Shown in pieces: positions 37,650-46,181 of a stretch of 64,000 bases of DNA. The translations under genes were made by a program, and so were the position numbers. Within the stretch, counting starts at the first letter, position 1. Each line of letters opens with the position of its first letter. The notes beneath the pieces are model-generated. The model made no database searches, was not told where the DNA came from, and worked only from the letters and a program-made list of their open reading frames with translations. The stretch is from an uncultured Lachnospiraceae bacterium (GTDB taxonomy: Bacteria; Bacillota; Clostridia; Lachnospirales; Lachnospiraceae). The stretch covers positions 1-64,000 of the forward strand of contig CAJTMB010000003.1 in assembly GCA_910577105.1 (NCBI GenBank), in the 5' to 3' direction.

Positions 37650-37736
37650 ACAATCCTCCATATTGCCGCTTTGCGGCAGTTCATTCATAATTCAGGAAGC
37701 CTGTATCCAGGCATTCCCTATTTGTCTGTCCCATGA

Positions 37737-37796
37737 AAAAAGCCGAAAATGCATTTTCCGGTATTTTGGTACCGGAAATGCTTTTCCGCCTTTTTC
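37737..37796 (-). terminator. Strong hairpin terminator/attenuator between thl and crt
   Basis: On the minus strand GCGGAAAAGCATTTCCGGTA pairs with TACCGGAAAATGCATTTTCGGC-type sequence (imperfect, about 24 bp stem), followed by TTTTTT. It stands 24 bp after the thl stop and before crt, so it should end or reduce read-through from thl. Confidence 0.88.
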
Positions 37797-37819
37797 GCAC
37801 GAATCCAAGCGTGCGTTTA

Positions 37820-39004
37820 TTAATCCTCTATCTTTACGATTGTGGAGCAGCCCATGCCACCGCCGATACACAGGGTTGCAAGACCTGTCTTTGCGCCCCT
37901 TGCCTGCATTTCATGCAGCAAAGTTACCAGAATACGGCATCCGGAAGCGCCCACAGGATGTCCGAGAGCAATAGCGCCACCGTTCGGATTGAGCTGTTTA
38001 TCCACATCAATGCCCAAATCCTTGCCGACTGCAACGGACTGTGCCGCAAATGCCTCATTAGCTTCGATGATATCGAAGTCTTCAATCTTCATGCCGGTTT
38101 TAGCCAACACCTTTCTGGTGGAAGCTACGGGACCGATACCCATCACTTCAGGTCTTACACCTGCCAGCGCACCTGCCACGAAAGTAGCCATAGGCTTAAC
38201 ACCGAGTTCTTTTGCCTTCTCCTCACTCATCACAACGATTGCCGCTGCACCGTCATTGATGCCGGAAGCATTACCCGCGGTAACATATCCGCCGGGATTG
38301 ATGGGACGGAGTTTTGCAAGGCCTTCAATGGTGGAGCCTGCGCGGGGGCCTTCATCCTTATTGAAAAGAATGGTTTCTTTTTTCTTCTTTACTTCCACGG
38401 GAACGATTTCCGCGTCAAATGCGCCGCTTTCCTGTGCAGCCTCAGCCTTTTTCTGGCTCTTTAATGCAAACTCGTCAAGTTCTTCACGGGTCAGCTTCCA
38501 TTCCTCACAGATATTGTCTGCTGTCTTAATCATATGATAATCATTGAAGGCGTCCCACAATGCATCTTTAATCATGGTATCCACCATGGTTGCATTGCCC
38601 ATACGGTAACCGTAGCGTCCCTGAGGGATGGCATAAGGAGCCATGGACATGTTTTCCATACCGCCGGCAACCACGATATCGGCATCACCTGCCATAATCA
38701 TCTGTGCTGCCTGATTTACACAGTTTAAACCGGAACCGCATACTACATTCATGGTAACAGCAGGTACTTCAATCGGAAGACCGGCTTTGATGGAAGCCTG
38801 ACGTGCAACGTTTTGTCCCAGTCCTGCCTGAATTACGCAGCCCATATATACCTGGTCTACTGCTGAAGGCTCAACACCTGCCCTCTTTAAAGCTTCCTTG
38901 ATAACAATTGCGCCCAGCTCTGATGCAGGAGTGGTGCTAAGGGTACCTCCCATGGTACCGATTGCTGTACGGCATGCGCCGGCCAATACTACTTTTCTTG
39001 CCAT
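37820..39004 (-). CDS. thl: Acetyl-CoA acetyltransferase (thiolase)
   Basis: Thiolase condenses two acetyl-CoA to acetoacetyl-CoA, the first step toward butyrate. The 394 aa protein shows the active-site Cys in [17 protein letters not shown], the HPVGASG His region, and the second Cys in [13 protein letters not shown]. It has its own promoter (39065-39093) and is followed by a strong terminator, so its output may differ from the downstream crt-etfA genes. Confidence 0.95.
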   Translation of the reverse strand: MARKVVLAGACRTAIGTMGGTLSTTPASELGAIVIKEALKRAGVEPSAVDQVYMGCVIQAGLGQNVARQASIKAGLPIEVPAVTMNVVCGSGLNCVNQAAQMIMAGDADIVVAGGMENMSMAPYAIPQGRYGYRMGNATMVDTMIKDALWDAFNDYHMIKTADNICEEWKLTREELDEFALKSQKKAEAAQESGAFDAEIVPVEVKKKKETILFNKDEGPRAGSTIEGLAKLRPINPGGYVTAGNASGINDGAAAIVVMSEEKAKELGVKPMATFVAGALAGVRPEVMGIGPVASTRKVLAKTGMKIEDFDIIEANEAFAAQSVAVGKDLGIDVDKQLNPNGGAIALGHPVGASGCRILVTLLHEMQARGAKTGLATLCIGGGMGCSTIVKIED

Positions 39005-39064
39005 TGTTCATTCCTCCAATAGTTGATTTAGATTGTTATTTTTTTATCATTTCCAACTCCCTTT

Positions 39065-39093
39065 AGTTTATCATAGTCATCCGTCTTTTGCAA
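39065..39093 (-). promoter_or_regulatory. Predicted sigma-A promoter of thl
   Basis: On the minus strand a -35 TTGCAA and -10 TAAACT are separated by 17 bp, located about 60 bp upstream of ATG 39004. The match to consensus is moderate. Confidence 0.55.
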
Positions 39094-39107
39094 TGAGTTT
39101 TCATGAA

Positions 39108-39141
39108 AAAGGCACTGCATTTTCAATACAGTGCCTTTACA
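39108..39141 (-). terminator. Terminator of the CZB chemoreceptor-like gene
   Basis: On the minus strand AAAGGCACTGTATT pairs with AATGCAGTGCCTTT, followed by TTTC. It is about 20 bp after the stop codon at 39162. Confidence 0.88.
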
Positions 39142-39161
39142 TAACCGGTATAATAATTTTA

Positions 39162-40520
39162 TCAAATGTTCTCGCCTGCCTGCTCAAGTTCCATTGCCGT
39201 ATTTTTGGCTTCGTCAAGCTGGCTCAGAAGTGTCTTGGATAACTGTACAGCCTCCTCGCACAGACTCTTCGCCCGTTTCTCATCCTTGCCGCGGATGGCA
39301 TCCAATACCCCGCTGCCTAATTCATGCAGCTTTTTATGTGCAGTCCCTATGCTCTTTGCAACAGGAAGCATCTTTTCATTTCTGACCTGCACTGCCTTAA
39401 AGAACTGACCGAAAGCACATCTGTCCGCATTGGTCTGGATGGGAAGTATAGCCATCTTTTCCACTATCTCCTGCAGTTTGGCAACCCATGCCTCATGCGC
39501 CAGCTTTGTTTTTTCCACAGTTTCCAAAAACTCTTCTATCGTGACGGTCCTGCCGCCTGTGCGCAGGTGCTCAAACAATGTCTTGGCCACCTCCGCCAGT
39601 TTTTCGTCAATATCCCCGACCTGTGACGCGCAGTCAATGTTATCCTGTGTACTGTCCTTAACCTGCATTGCCATTTCCGTAAGCCGCTGCGCATCCACGC
39701 TGTTCTGCTCCATGGCTTTATCTATCTCACCTGTCGCAACCGTGATGGCCTGTATGGACTCATTGATGTTTTCCACTTCATCCACCACTTCATTCAGCAT
39801 GGAAACATTTTCCGTAACGGAAGTATGTATCAATTCAATCTTGGCACCCATGGCGCCTGTGGAATCCAGTGACTTTTTCAGGCTTTCCTTGCTCTGTGCC
39901 GCAGCACCCTTCACCTGGTCCACAAAGGAACGCATGCTCTCCAGATACAGCTTCGTGTCATCCGCAAGCTTCCTCACTTCCTCCGCAACCACCACAAAGC
40001 CCCTGCCATGCTCTCCGGCCCTGGCTGCCTCAATGGATGCATTAAGCGCTAAAAGATTCGTCTGTGTTGCAATCCCCTGCACGCTTTCCACAATTTTATC
40101 AATCTCCGTTGTCAGATTAACAAGCTGCTCTATGTTTTCTCCCATATCCTTGGAATTGCCGATGACTTCATCTTTTAATTCCGCCACTTCATCCAGAAGA
40201 ACCTTGCTTCCCGAATTCTGGTCTGCCAGTTTCTTAGCGGTTTCCGTAACTGTATGAAGTGTTTCCGCCGCCTCGCTAACCGTCTGGTTTACCTGGTTCA
40301 TGCTGGCTGTTGTTTCCTCAATAACCGCAAGATTCGCTTCACTGACATCCCGCATCCCTTCCGTGTATCCGGTAAGTTCATCGGTTAAGTGGGTAAGCTG
40401 TACGTCAAAATTACTTAAGGAACTGGCAGCTTCCAGTAACTCGCTTGTTTTTTTTGCGATATCATCCAATACTTGTGGTGCTTTTTCCTGCACGGGTTCT
40501 TTGTCTTTCTTTTTAAACAT
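39162..40520 (-). CDS. Soluble methyl-accepting chemotaxis-like protein with CZB domain
   Basis: A 452 aa protein with no membrane helix. The signalling tip [23 protein letters not shown] lies near residues 155-180, and long coiled coils surround it. The C-terminal part ([15 protein letters not shown]..., [19 protein letters not shown]) matches the chemoreceptor zinc-binding (CZB) domain with its H...C...H...H ligands. It may sense zinc or redox and signal to CheA in the cytoplasm. GAGG precedes ATG 40520. It is divergent from rarA. Confidence 0.88.
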   Translation of the reverse strand: MFKKKDKEPVQEKAPQVLDDIAKKTSELLEAASSLSNFDVQLTHLTDELTGYTEGMRDVSEANLAVIEETTASMNQVNQTVSEAAETLHTVTETAKKLADQNSGSKVLLDEVAELKDEVIGNSKDMGENIEQLVNLTTEIDKIVESVQGIATQTNLLALNASIEAARAGEHGRGFVVVAEEVRKLADDTKLYLESMRSFVDQVKGAAAQSKESLKKSLDSTGAMGAKIELIHTSVTENVSMLNEVVDEVENINESIQAITVATGEIDKAMEQNSVDAQRLTEMAMQVKDSTQDNIDCASQVGDIDEKLAEVAKTLFEHLRTGGRTVTIEEFLETVEKTKLAHEAWVAKLQEIVEKMAILPIQTNADRCAFGQFFKAVQVRNEKMLPVAKSIGTAHKKLHELGSGVLDAIRGKDEKRAKSLCEEAVQLSKTLLSQLDEAKNTAMELEQAGENI

Positions 40521-40666
40521 GTAATCCTCTCCCTATCTTTCTATGGCCTGTCCTGATAATAAGCCTCTGTATGAATAGTATAGTACTTTATCAACAAAAA
40601 AACAATTCTAACTTATAAATTTATGTGATAAAATAACAGAAAGCCACGTATAGAAAGGACAATTAA

Positions 40667-42013
40667 ATGGAACAGCTTTCTCTTTTTGACATGCCTGACG
40701 GCGCAGCCCCTCTGTCTGCCCCCCTGGCAGACCGCCTGCGTCCGCAGAAACTGGAAGATTACATCGGACAGGAACATCTTTTGGGAAACGGAAAAATCCT
40801 GCGCCAGATGCTTGCGCAGGACCTGATTGCTTCCATGATTTTCTGGGGGCCTCCCGGCGTCGGAAAAACCACGCTGGCGCGGATTATCGCAGGACAGACA
40901 AAATCCAGGTTTATCAACTTCAGCGCCGTGACAAGCGGGATAAAAGAAATCAAAGAAATCATGAAACAGGCAGAGGAAAACCGCTGCTACGGCATCCGCA
41001 CGCTTGTCTTTGTGGATGAAATCCACCGCTTCAATAAAGCACAGCAGGACGCCTTCCTCCCCTATGTGGAAAAGGGCAGTATTACCCTGATTGGCGCTAC
41101 CACGGAAAACCCGTCGTTTGAAATAAATGCCGCTCTTTTATCCAGATGCAAAGTCTTTGTACTGAAATCCCTGACCGAAAAAGATTTGACATTGCTCCTT
41201 ACCCATGCGCTGGAAGACAAACGAGGTTTTGGCAGCATGAATATCCATATGGCATCCGACATCCTTCCCGCAATTGCTTCCTTTTCCAATGGGGATGCCC
41301 GTATTGCCCTCAATACCCTGGAAATGGCGGTCTTAAACGGTGAAATATGTCCTGACGGTTCTTTATCCATAACCGGGGATACTTTAGAGCAATGCCTGGG
41401 AAAAAAATCTCTTTTGTACGACAAAAAAGGGGAGGAGCATTACAACCTGATATCCGCCCTTCACAAATCCATGCGCAACTGTGACCCCGACGCTGCCGTG
41501 TACTGGCTTTCCCGTATGCTGGAAGCCGGTGAAGACCCTTTGTTTATTGCAAGAAGACTGATTCGTTTTGCAAGTGAAGATATCGGTCTGGCGGACAGTC
41601 AGGCGCTTCCTCTGGCCGTCGCTGCCTATCAGGCCTGTCATTTTAACGGAATGCCGGAGTGTAACCTGAACCTGGCACAGGCTGTGATTTATCTCTCTCT
41701 TGCCCCGCGCTCAAACGCGGTGTATGCAGCCTACGAGAAAGCAAAAAAGGATGCCCTGGACATGCTTTCGGAACCTGTCCCCCTGGTGATTCGCAACGCA
41801 CCCACCTCCCTCATGAGCGACTTACAATACGGCAAGGGATATGTCTATGCCCACGACGCTGCGGAAAAAATGGCGCGCATGACCTGTCTGCCCGAAAATT
41901 TGAAGGACAGGCGTTACTACCTGCCGACCGAAGAGGGAGCGGAAAAAACATGGAAAGAACGGCTTGAGAAAAGCCGTCAGTTCAGGCTCGGCGCATCCCC
42001 GGAAGATACCTGA
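40667..42013 (+). CDS. rarA: Replication-associated recombination protein RarA (MgsA)
   Basis: A clamp-loader-like AAA+ ATPase acting at stalled replication forks. The 448 aa protein has Walker A GPPGVGKTTLARI, Walker B FVDEIHRFNKAQQD, sensor I GATTENPSFE, and the C-terminal tetramer domain with SRMLEAGEDPLFIARRLIRFASEDIGLAD (about residues 285-313). GAAAGGAC precedes ATG 40667. Its 3' end overlaps the end of the split M23 peptidase gene on the other strand by 37 bp. Confidence 0.95.
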   Translation: MEQLSLFDMPDGAAPLSAPLADRLRPQKLEDYIGQEHLLGNGKILRQMLAQDLIASMIFWGPPGVGKTTLARIIAGQTKSRFINFSAVTSGIKEIKEIMKQAEENRCYGIRTLVFVDEIHRFNKAQQDAFLPYVEKGSITLIGATTENPSFEINAALLSRCKVFVLKSLTEKDLTLLLTHALEDKRGFGSMNIHMASDILPAIASFSNGDARIALNTLEMAVLNGEICPDGSLSITGDTLEQCLGKKSLLYDKKGEEHYNLISALHKSMRNCDPDAAVYWLSRMLEAGEDPLFIARRLIRFASEDIGLADSQALPLAVAAYQACHFNGMPECNLNLAQAVIYLSLAPRSNAVYAAYEKAKKDALDMLSEPVPLVIRNAPTSLMSDLQYGKGYVYAHDAAEKMARMTCLPENLKDRRYYLPTEEGAEKTWKERLEKSRQFRLGASPEDT

Positions 42014-42459
42014 GGATTCTGTTTCAGGTACTCTTCCACGGCGGGGTCCCGCATTCCGCTTACCCTGTGCCACTCTTTTGTTCCTTCCACCTTGGCTGCC
42101 TCGCTTCTGTTTTTATACAGGAACTGCGTCAGCGGATACACATCAATCCAGATTTCATTGTCACTTTCTTTCTGAGATTCATCAAATATCAGTTCCATTC
42201 CCCAGTGCAGATGTGTGACTTCTATATTATTTACATTCTCTTTTACACTGTATCCGGTATGTCCCATGTAACCTATGACATCCCCCGCAGTCACCACACT
42301 GCCTTCCGCAAGCCCTTCCGCATAAGGATAGTTCTGGCGCATGTGCGCATAGTAATAGTAGCGTTTCCCGTCAAAACTTCTAATGCCGATACGCCAGCCT
42401 CCGTACTGGTTCCACCCGATGGCTTCCACATATCCGGATTCCACTGCGATAATCGGCGT
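41977..42459 (-). pseudogene. M23 family metallopeptidase, C-terminal half, split by the island
   Basis: The frame reads TPIIAVESGYVEAIGWNQYG, then RYYYYAHMRQNYPYAEGL, AGDVIGYMGHTGYS and THLHWGMELIFDESQ, ending at 41977. It is the second half of a peptidoglycan peptidase, with the HxH zinc motif (HLH) but no N-terminal Hx3D or export region. The missing first 221 codons are at 58381-59043. A GTG at 42444 could start a fragment, but that would be inactive. Joined at the GT/AC core, the two give a 381-aa protein with the QVGTPIIAVESG string. Confidence 0.9.
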
Positions 42460-42482
42460 ACCAAAGTGCGAATAAAACCATA
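42435..42482 (-). other. Left attachment junction of the island
   Basis: On the minus strand ATATGGTTTTATTCGCACTT (element side) precedes TGGT, the core AC (42459-42458), then host sequence GCCGATTATCGC. The element arm mirrors that at the right junction, which sets the core at AC (GT on the plus strand). Confidence 0.75.
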
Positions 42483-42567
42483 TATCGGATTTTGGTTAAA
42501 TTATTATCAATATATCATCTTCCGTATAATTTTTCCAATTTTCGTAAACCAAAGGATTCATAACCAA

Positions 42568-42600
42568 AAAAGGTGGAAGACTGCCCTCCCACCTTTTCAA
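42568..42600 (-). terminator. Terminator of the large serine recombinase gene
   Basis: On the minus strand AAAAGGTGGGAGG and CTTCCACCTTTTTT form a stem around GCAGT, with T-rich end. It lies just after the stop at 42604. Confidence 0.75.
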
Positions 42601-42603
42601 CTG

Positions 42604-44409
42604 TTATAATCCCTTTTTCTCTATGACAACCTTTTCTTCAATCATTTTCCTATATGATTCATCAGAATCCATTGATTGATTATTTTTCTTTTGTATGTTA
42701 TCAACACTTGATATATTCAAGAAACTGTCAATGTCAATCTTAAAATGAATATCTATCTCATTACCAGTAATTATAATATTCTCAATGAGAATTGACAACA
42801 ACTTTTTCTTTACATTCAATGGTGCATCCTCAAATACCTCCCTCCAGACCGGCACCATTTTTATCGTTTTCAAGTATTCATCCATAGCGAGTTGCTTCGC
42901 TTGAATGCTTTTCTCTAACTGTTCAATTTCTCTCTTTATCTCTGTAGCCTTATCTTCCGTAATCTTTAAACCCTCATTTATATACTTGCTGTCAAACTCA
43001 CCTTCTCCAATGATAGCCTTATATAAAGCTTGTTTAAAGTATTCAATATTCTTTTGCGTTTTAATATATTCTATTTTCAGACATTCCAGCCTTTCTTGCT
43101 CTGCTTGTGATTCTCCAATGAGAACCTTTTTATTTTTCATAACCTCGTCAGAACAATCAATCTGCACCACTCGGTCAAGAAAATTATTTACTTCTTCCAA
43201 TACTGCCGCCTCCAACTTATATCTGCTTATATAAGATTTAGCGGCACACATTTTTTTATTTCTCCCCCTCGTGTTGCACTTATAAAAATCGGTGTATGAC
43301 CTTGAAATCTCACCGTTTACTTTATGTACCTTTTGTGAGGATACCGCAGGTGATATTTTACCATGGCAATATCCACACTCTAATAATCCTACCAACAGCA
43401 ACGGACTTTTCCATGTCCTGTCCTCAATCGGTCTTAAATTGTCGGTATATTTTTTGTACCTTCTGGCAAGTATTTCTTGTGCCAGTTGCCACCTTTCTTC
43501 GCTTACAATCACATAATCAGGATTGGCTTTTTCAGCTAAAATCCATTCCTCCGGCGAAACTGCCCTTTGACTTTTCTTTACCTCCAGAAAATCCTCTTTT
43601 GTAATATCTGCATTTTGGGGCTTCTCAACCTCTTTCATACGTGTTTTCCCATATGACATATACCCTTTATATAAAGGGTTTTTCAGAATACTTCTAACTG
43701 TTGATGTATTCCACTTGTTGCCCTTCCTTGTTTTTAACTTCCTATCTTCATTAAGATATGCAATAAGTCCACTCAAACTCATATTTTCATCTATCAGTTT
43801 ATTATATATATCTTGTACCACTCCGCTTTCAAATGGCTCTTTTGTAAATTCGTTTATCATTCTTCCTTTCCTATCAAGTTGCCCTGTTGGAATCAATGTA
43901 AATCCATATGGAACTATGCCACCTGTGAACTTCCCTTGCTTTGTTTTATAATTCCTTCCGCTGTCTACCCTTGCGGCCGTTTTTTTACTTTCTGTGCTTG
44001 CTCCCCAGAACCTTATTATATTCATCAAATTATCTGATGAATTTTCAAAAGTTTGTTGCCCCTCACAAACACTCCATACTTCCACGCCACATTCTACAAT
44101 GCGTTTTAGAAGAAAGGGAGTTTCATCATCTTTGCGCCCTAAACGGTCAAACATAAAGACAAGAAGCACATCAATATTTTTCTCTCCAACATCCTTGATG
44201 ACTTCCTGTAGAACCTTGCGTTCGTTAAGCCCTTTATGATATCCAGAAACCCCAGGCTCAATGTATTCCTTATTTAATTCCCACTCCTCCCTTTTTTTGA
44301 TAAATTCCATACAGGCATTCCTTTGCATAGGAATATCATCTTCTATGTTTACCTGTTTCTTTGTGCTTACCCGATATAAGCACCCCACTCTTTTTTTCTC
44401 CAGTTCCAT
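42604..44409 (-). CDS. Large serine recombinase (integrase/excisionase of the island)
   Basis: A 601 aa protein. The N-terminal resolvase domain shows GCLYRVSTKKQVNIEDDIPM (catalytic Ser in RVS) and VLLVFMFDRLGRKDDE. The recombinase domain follows with KFTGGIVPYGF and AYLNEDRKLKTRKGNKW. The zinc ribbon shows LECGYCHGK ... KCNTRGRNKKMCAAK. A coiled-coil region occupies residues about 430-530. This is the standard large-serine-integrase order. It lies at the island edge, as expected for the enzyme that made the att junctions. GGAG precedes ATG 44409, which is 1 bp after the small upstream gene. Confidence 0.93.
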   Translation of the reverse strand: MELEKKRVGCLYRVSTKKQVNIEDDIPMQRNACMEFIKKREEWELNKEYIEPGVSGYHKGLNERKVLQEVIKDVGEKNIDVLLVFMFDRLGRKDDETPFLLKRIVECGVEVWSVCEGQQTFENSSDNLMNIIRFWGASTESKKTAARVDSGRNYKTKQGKFTGGIVPYGFTLIPTGQLDRKGRMINEFTKEPFESGVVQDIYNKLIDENMSLSGLIAYLNEDRKLKTRKGNKWNTSTVRSILKNPLYKGYMSYGKTRMKEVEKPQNADITKEDFLEVKKSQRAVSPEEWILAEKANPDYVIVSEERWQLAQEILARRYKKYTDNLRPIEDRTWKSPLLLVGLLECGYCHGKISPAVSSQKVHKVNGEISRSYTDFYKCNTRGRNKKMCAAKSYISRYKLEAAVLEEVNNFLDRVVQIDCSDEVMKNKKVLIGESQAEQERLECLKIEYIKTQKNIEYFKQALYKAIIGEGEFDSKYINEGLKITEDKATEIKREIEQLEKSIQAKQLAMDEYLKTIKMVPVWREVFEDAPLNVKKKLLSILIENIIITGNEIDIHFKIDIDSFLNISSVDNIQKKNNQSMDSDESYRKMIEEKVVIEKKGL

Positions 44410-44410
44410 A

Positions 44411-44674
44411 TCATCTTTCTCCTTTGCGCAATAAATTATTTATGTATGTTTCAACTAATAACTTTTGCAATTCCTCTATCATACAGTAATTCTCTTTATC
44501 TTCTGTAAAATGCAATCTTACTTTATATCCATTTTTACTATCTTCTTTTGTAAGTACATTATTTTCCTCTCTGGTATAGCACCCTACTTTCCCCATACCT
44601 TCAGAAGTTCTTTTTTGTACATTTCTATGCACAATATCATTACAGTATGAGTCTTTCACAAGCATCTGATTCAT
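44411..44674 (-). CDS. Small protein upstream of the recombinase, TnpW-like
   Basis: An 87 aa protein with a core YKVRLHFTEDKENY followed by an amphipathic helix, IEELQKLLVETYINNLL. Short proteins of this pattern (KVxxHFxxxxxE...LLxxxI) accompany TnpX-type serine recombinases in clostridial transposons as TnpW. The similarity is from memory and moderate. The stop is adjacent to the recombinase start, so the two are co-translated. Role unknown, perhaps in recombination control. Confidence 0.6.
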   Translation of the reverse strand: MNQMLVKDSYCNDIVHRNVQKRTSEGMGKVGCYTREENNVLTKEDSKNGYKVRLHFTEDKENYCMIEELQKLLVETYINNLLRKGER

Positions 44675-44884
44675 AGAAAATTCTCCTTTAAAAATTTTCT
44701 ATTTCTATTCAAATGCTTGTTTTACGGTATACCTTTACATCCATTCGCTTTAGCACAAACCTTTTTGAAACGGTGACATTGTAACGCTTCTTCTCAAACA
44801 AGTTGTGAACGAAGAGTGAACTTTAAAAAACTTCATTTTTATAAATATTTATTGCTTCTCTATACTTCCGCTCAAAAAATATAC

Positions 44885-44922
44885 AAAAAAGACAGCCACC
44901 ATACAAGCGACTGCCTTTTTCA
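44885..44922 (-). terminator. Terminator of the Dam-like methylase gene
   Basis: On the minus strand AGGCAGTCGC pairs with GTGGCTGTCT (three G:T pairs), followed by TTTTTTG. A sister copy with nearly the same stem is at 49133. Confidence 0.8.
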
Positions 44923-44942
44923 TCTAAACACTTTTTAATTCT

Positions 44943-46181
44943 CTATTTTAGTTGCTCCATACCATTATACTTCCAGTTACTGCTTTCCTCGCCTTGGTAG
45001 TTCCCTCTGCACCAGATGTATTCCCTGCCGAATGTTTGTTTCCCATCAGCATCAACAGTACCTTTCCCAAAATCACCAATGCACTCTACATAATATTCAA
45101 TGTCCTTATCTTGATACCTTCTGCTGTTTTTATCATTTTCCTCAAGCACATCAAAATCATGGTATGCCCCCTGCAAGTCTGGCAGTACCTTTAAATCTTT
45201 ATCCGTCTTGCTATATTCTTCCTCATATCTATATTTCGGGTTATAGTCCGACTTGATGAAATATTTTATTTCCCCAAATTCATCCATCATGTCATTATGT
45301 AATATCTCCGTCATTTCATGAACCATACCTATGGGAAATCCCATCATATACGGCGCATCCTTCCCACCAAATAATGTTGCCGGGTGGTATGGCGGGTCAA
45401 AATACCATAGCTTATTCTTTTTGCTCATTGCTTCATCTTCTGGATGTTCTGCCCCGTCCGAATCTTTATATGGCTTGCCGTTATATTTCTTTATCAGTTC
45501 CCTATAGTCCAGACTCTCTATAATGACATTACGTTTTTTGATAATGTCATGTACTTTAGGTATACGCTTTTTTGCAAGCTCAATAATATTTCTAATCTCC
45601 TCTTTCTCGTCCTTATCCCCTATATTTAAACTATAGTTAGCCGTTCCGGGTGCCGTGCATCCATTAAATTCTGACTGTACCACCCAGTATGTCATAGCCG
45701 CCGCGAGCAAAGGCTCCACTATTTTATCAGAAATCCTATCATCATTATTATATTCTTTTTTTATTTCACTTATCGCTGACGCCGAACTATTGCAACGGTT
45801 GTACACAAAAACCTCGAATAATTCCTCGCACATACAGCCGCCGATTTCCTCTATCAGCTTTATCAGCTTATCCGGCTCATCCCTGCACGCCTCAAAATAG
45901 GAAACAACACCATAATCCAAATCGTTTATGACTATCATCTCAAACCATCCTTCAGGTACAGACAGGCCAATCTTTCCACCCCCGGTAAACGCGTCAATGA
46001 ATATATCCGCCTTATTCCCGTCATCCTCCATCCTGACTGCCATGTTGAACAGCCTGTTCATCAAATATTTTCCAACAAATTGTTTTCCGCCAAAATATCC
46101 GAGCCCGAATTTTATTTTTACGGTATCCATCCATTTTCGCCTGTCACTGACAGGGGAGAACTTATAATCATACAGCCTCAT
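44943..46181 (-). CDS. Dam-family (D12 class) DNA adenine N6-methyltransferase-like protein
   Basis: A 412 aa protein. FGLGYFGGKQFVGKYLM resembles the N-terminal motif of Dam enzymes (KxxYxGGK), DAFTGGGKIGLS is motif I (FxGxG), and LWYFDPPYHPATLF is motif IV (DPPY). These place it in the D12 class that methylates adenine N6. The insertion between motifs I and IV is large. Its start overlaps the stop of the ATPase gene (ATGA), so both are co-translated. It may modify the element's own DNA. No restriction enzyme is seen beside it. Confidence 0.85.
   Translation of the reverse strand: MRLYDYKFSPVSDRRKWMDTVKIKFGLGYFGGKQFVGKYLMNRLFNMAVRMEDDGNKADIFIDAFTGGGKIGLSVPEGWFEMIVINDLDYGVVSYFEACRDEPDKLIKLIEEIGGCMCEELFEVFVYNRCNSSASAISEIKKEYNNDDRISDKIVEPLLAAAMTYWVVQSEFNGCTAPGTANYSLNIGDKDEKEEIRNIIELAKKRIPKVHDIIKKRNVIIESLDYRELIKKYNGKPYKDSDGAEHPEDEAMSKKNKLWYFDPPYHPATLFGGKDAPYMMGFPIGMVHEMTEILHNDMMDEFGEIKYFIKSDYNPKYRYEEEYSKTDKDLKVLPDLQGAYHDFDVLEENDKNSRRYQDKDIEYYVECIGDFGKGTVDADGKQTFGREYIWCRGNYQGEESSNWKYNGMEQLK

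Noticed and set aside
42481..42500. Alternative crossover of the island at the shared CCAAA near 42486 and 58372
   Set aside because: Joining there would give a peptidase with two GTP motifs and an extra stretch of about 13 residues. The AC core gives a family-like QVGTPIIAVESG and a symmetric attP.
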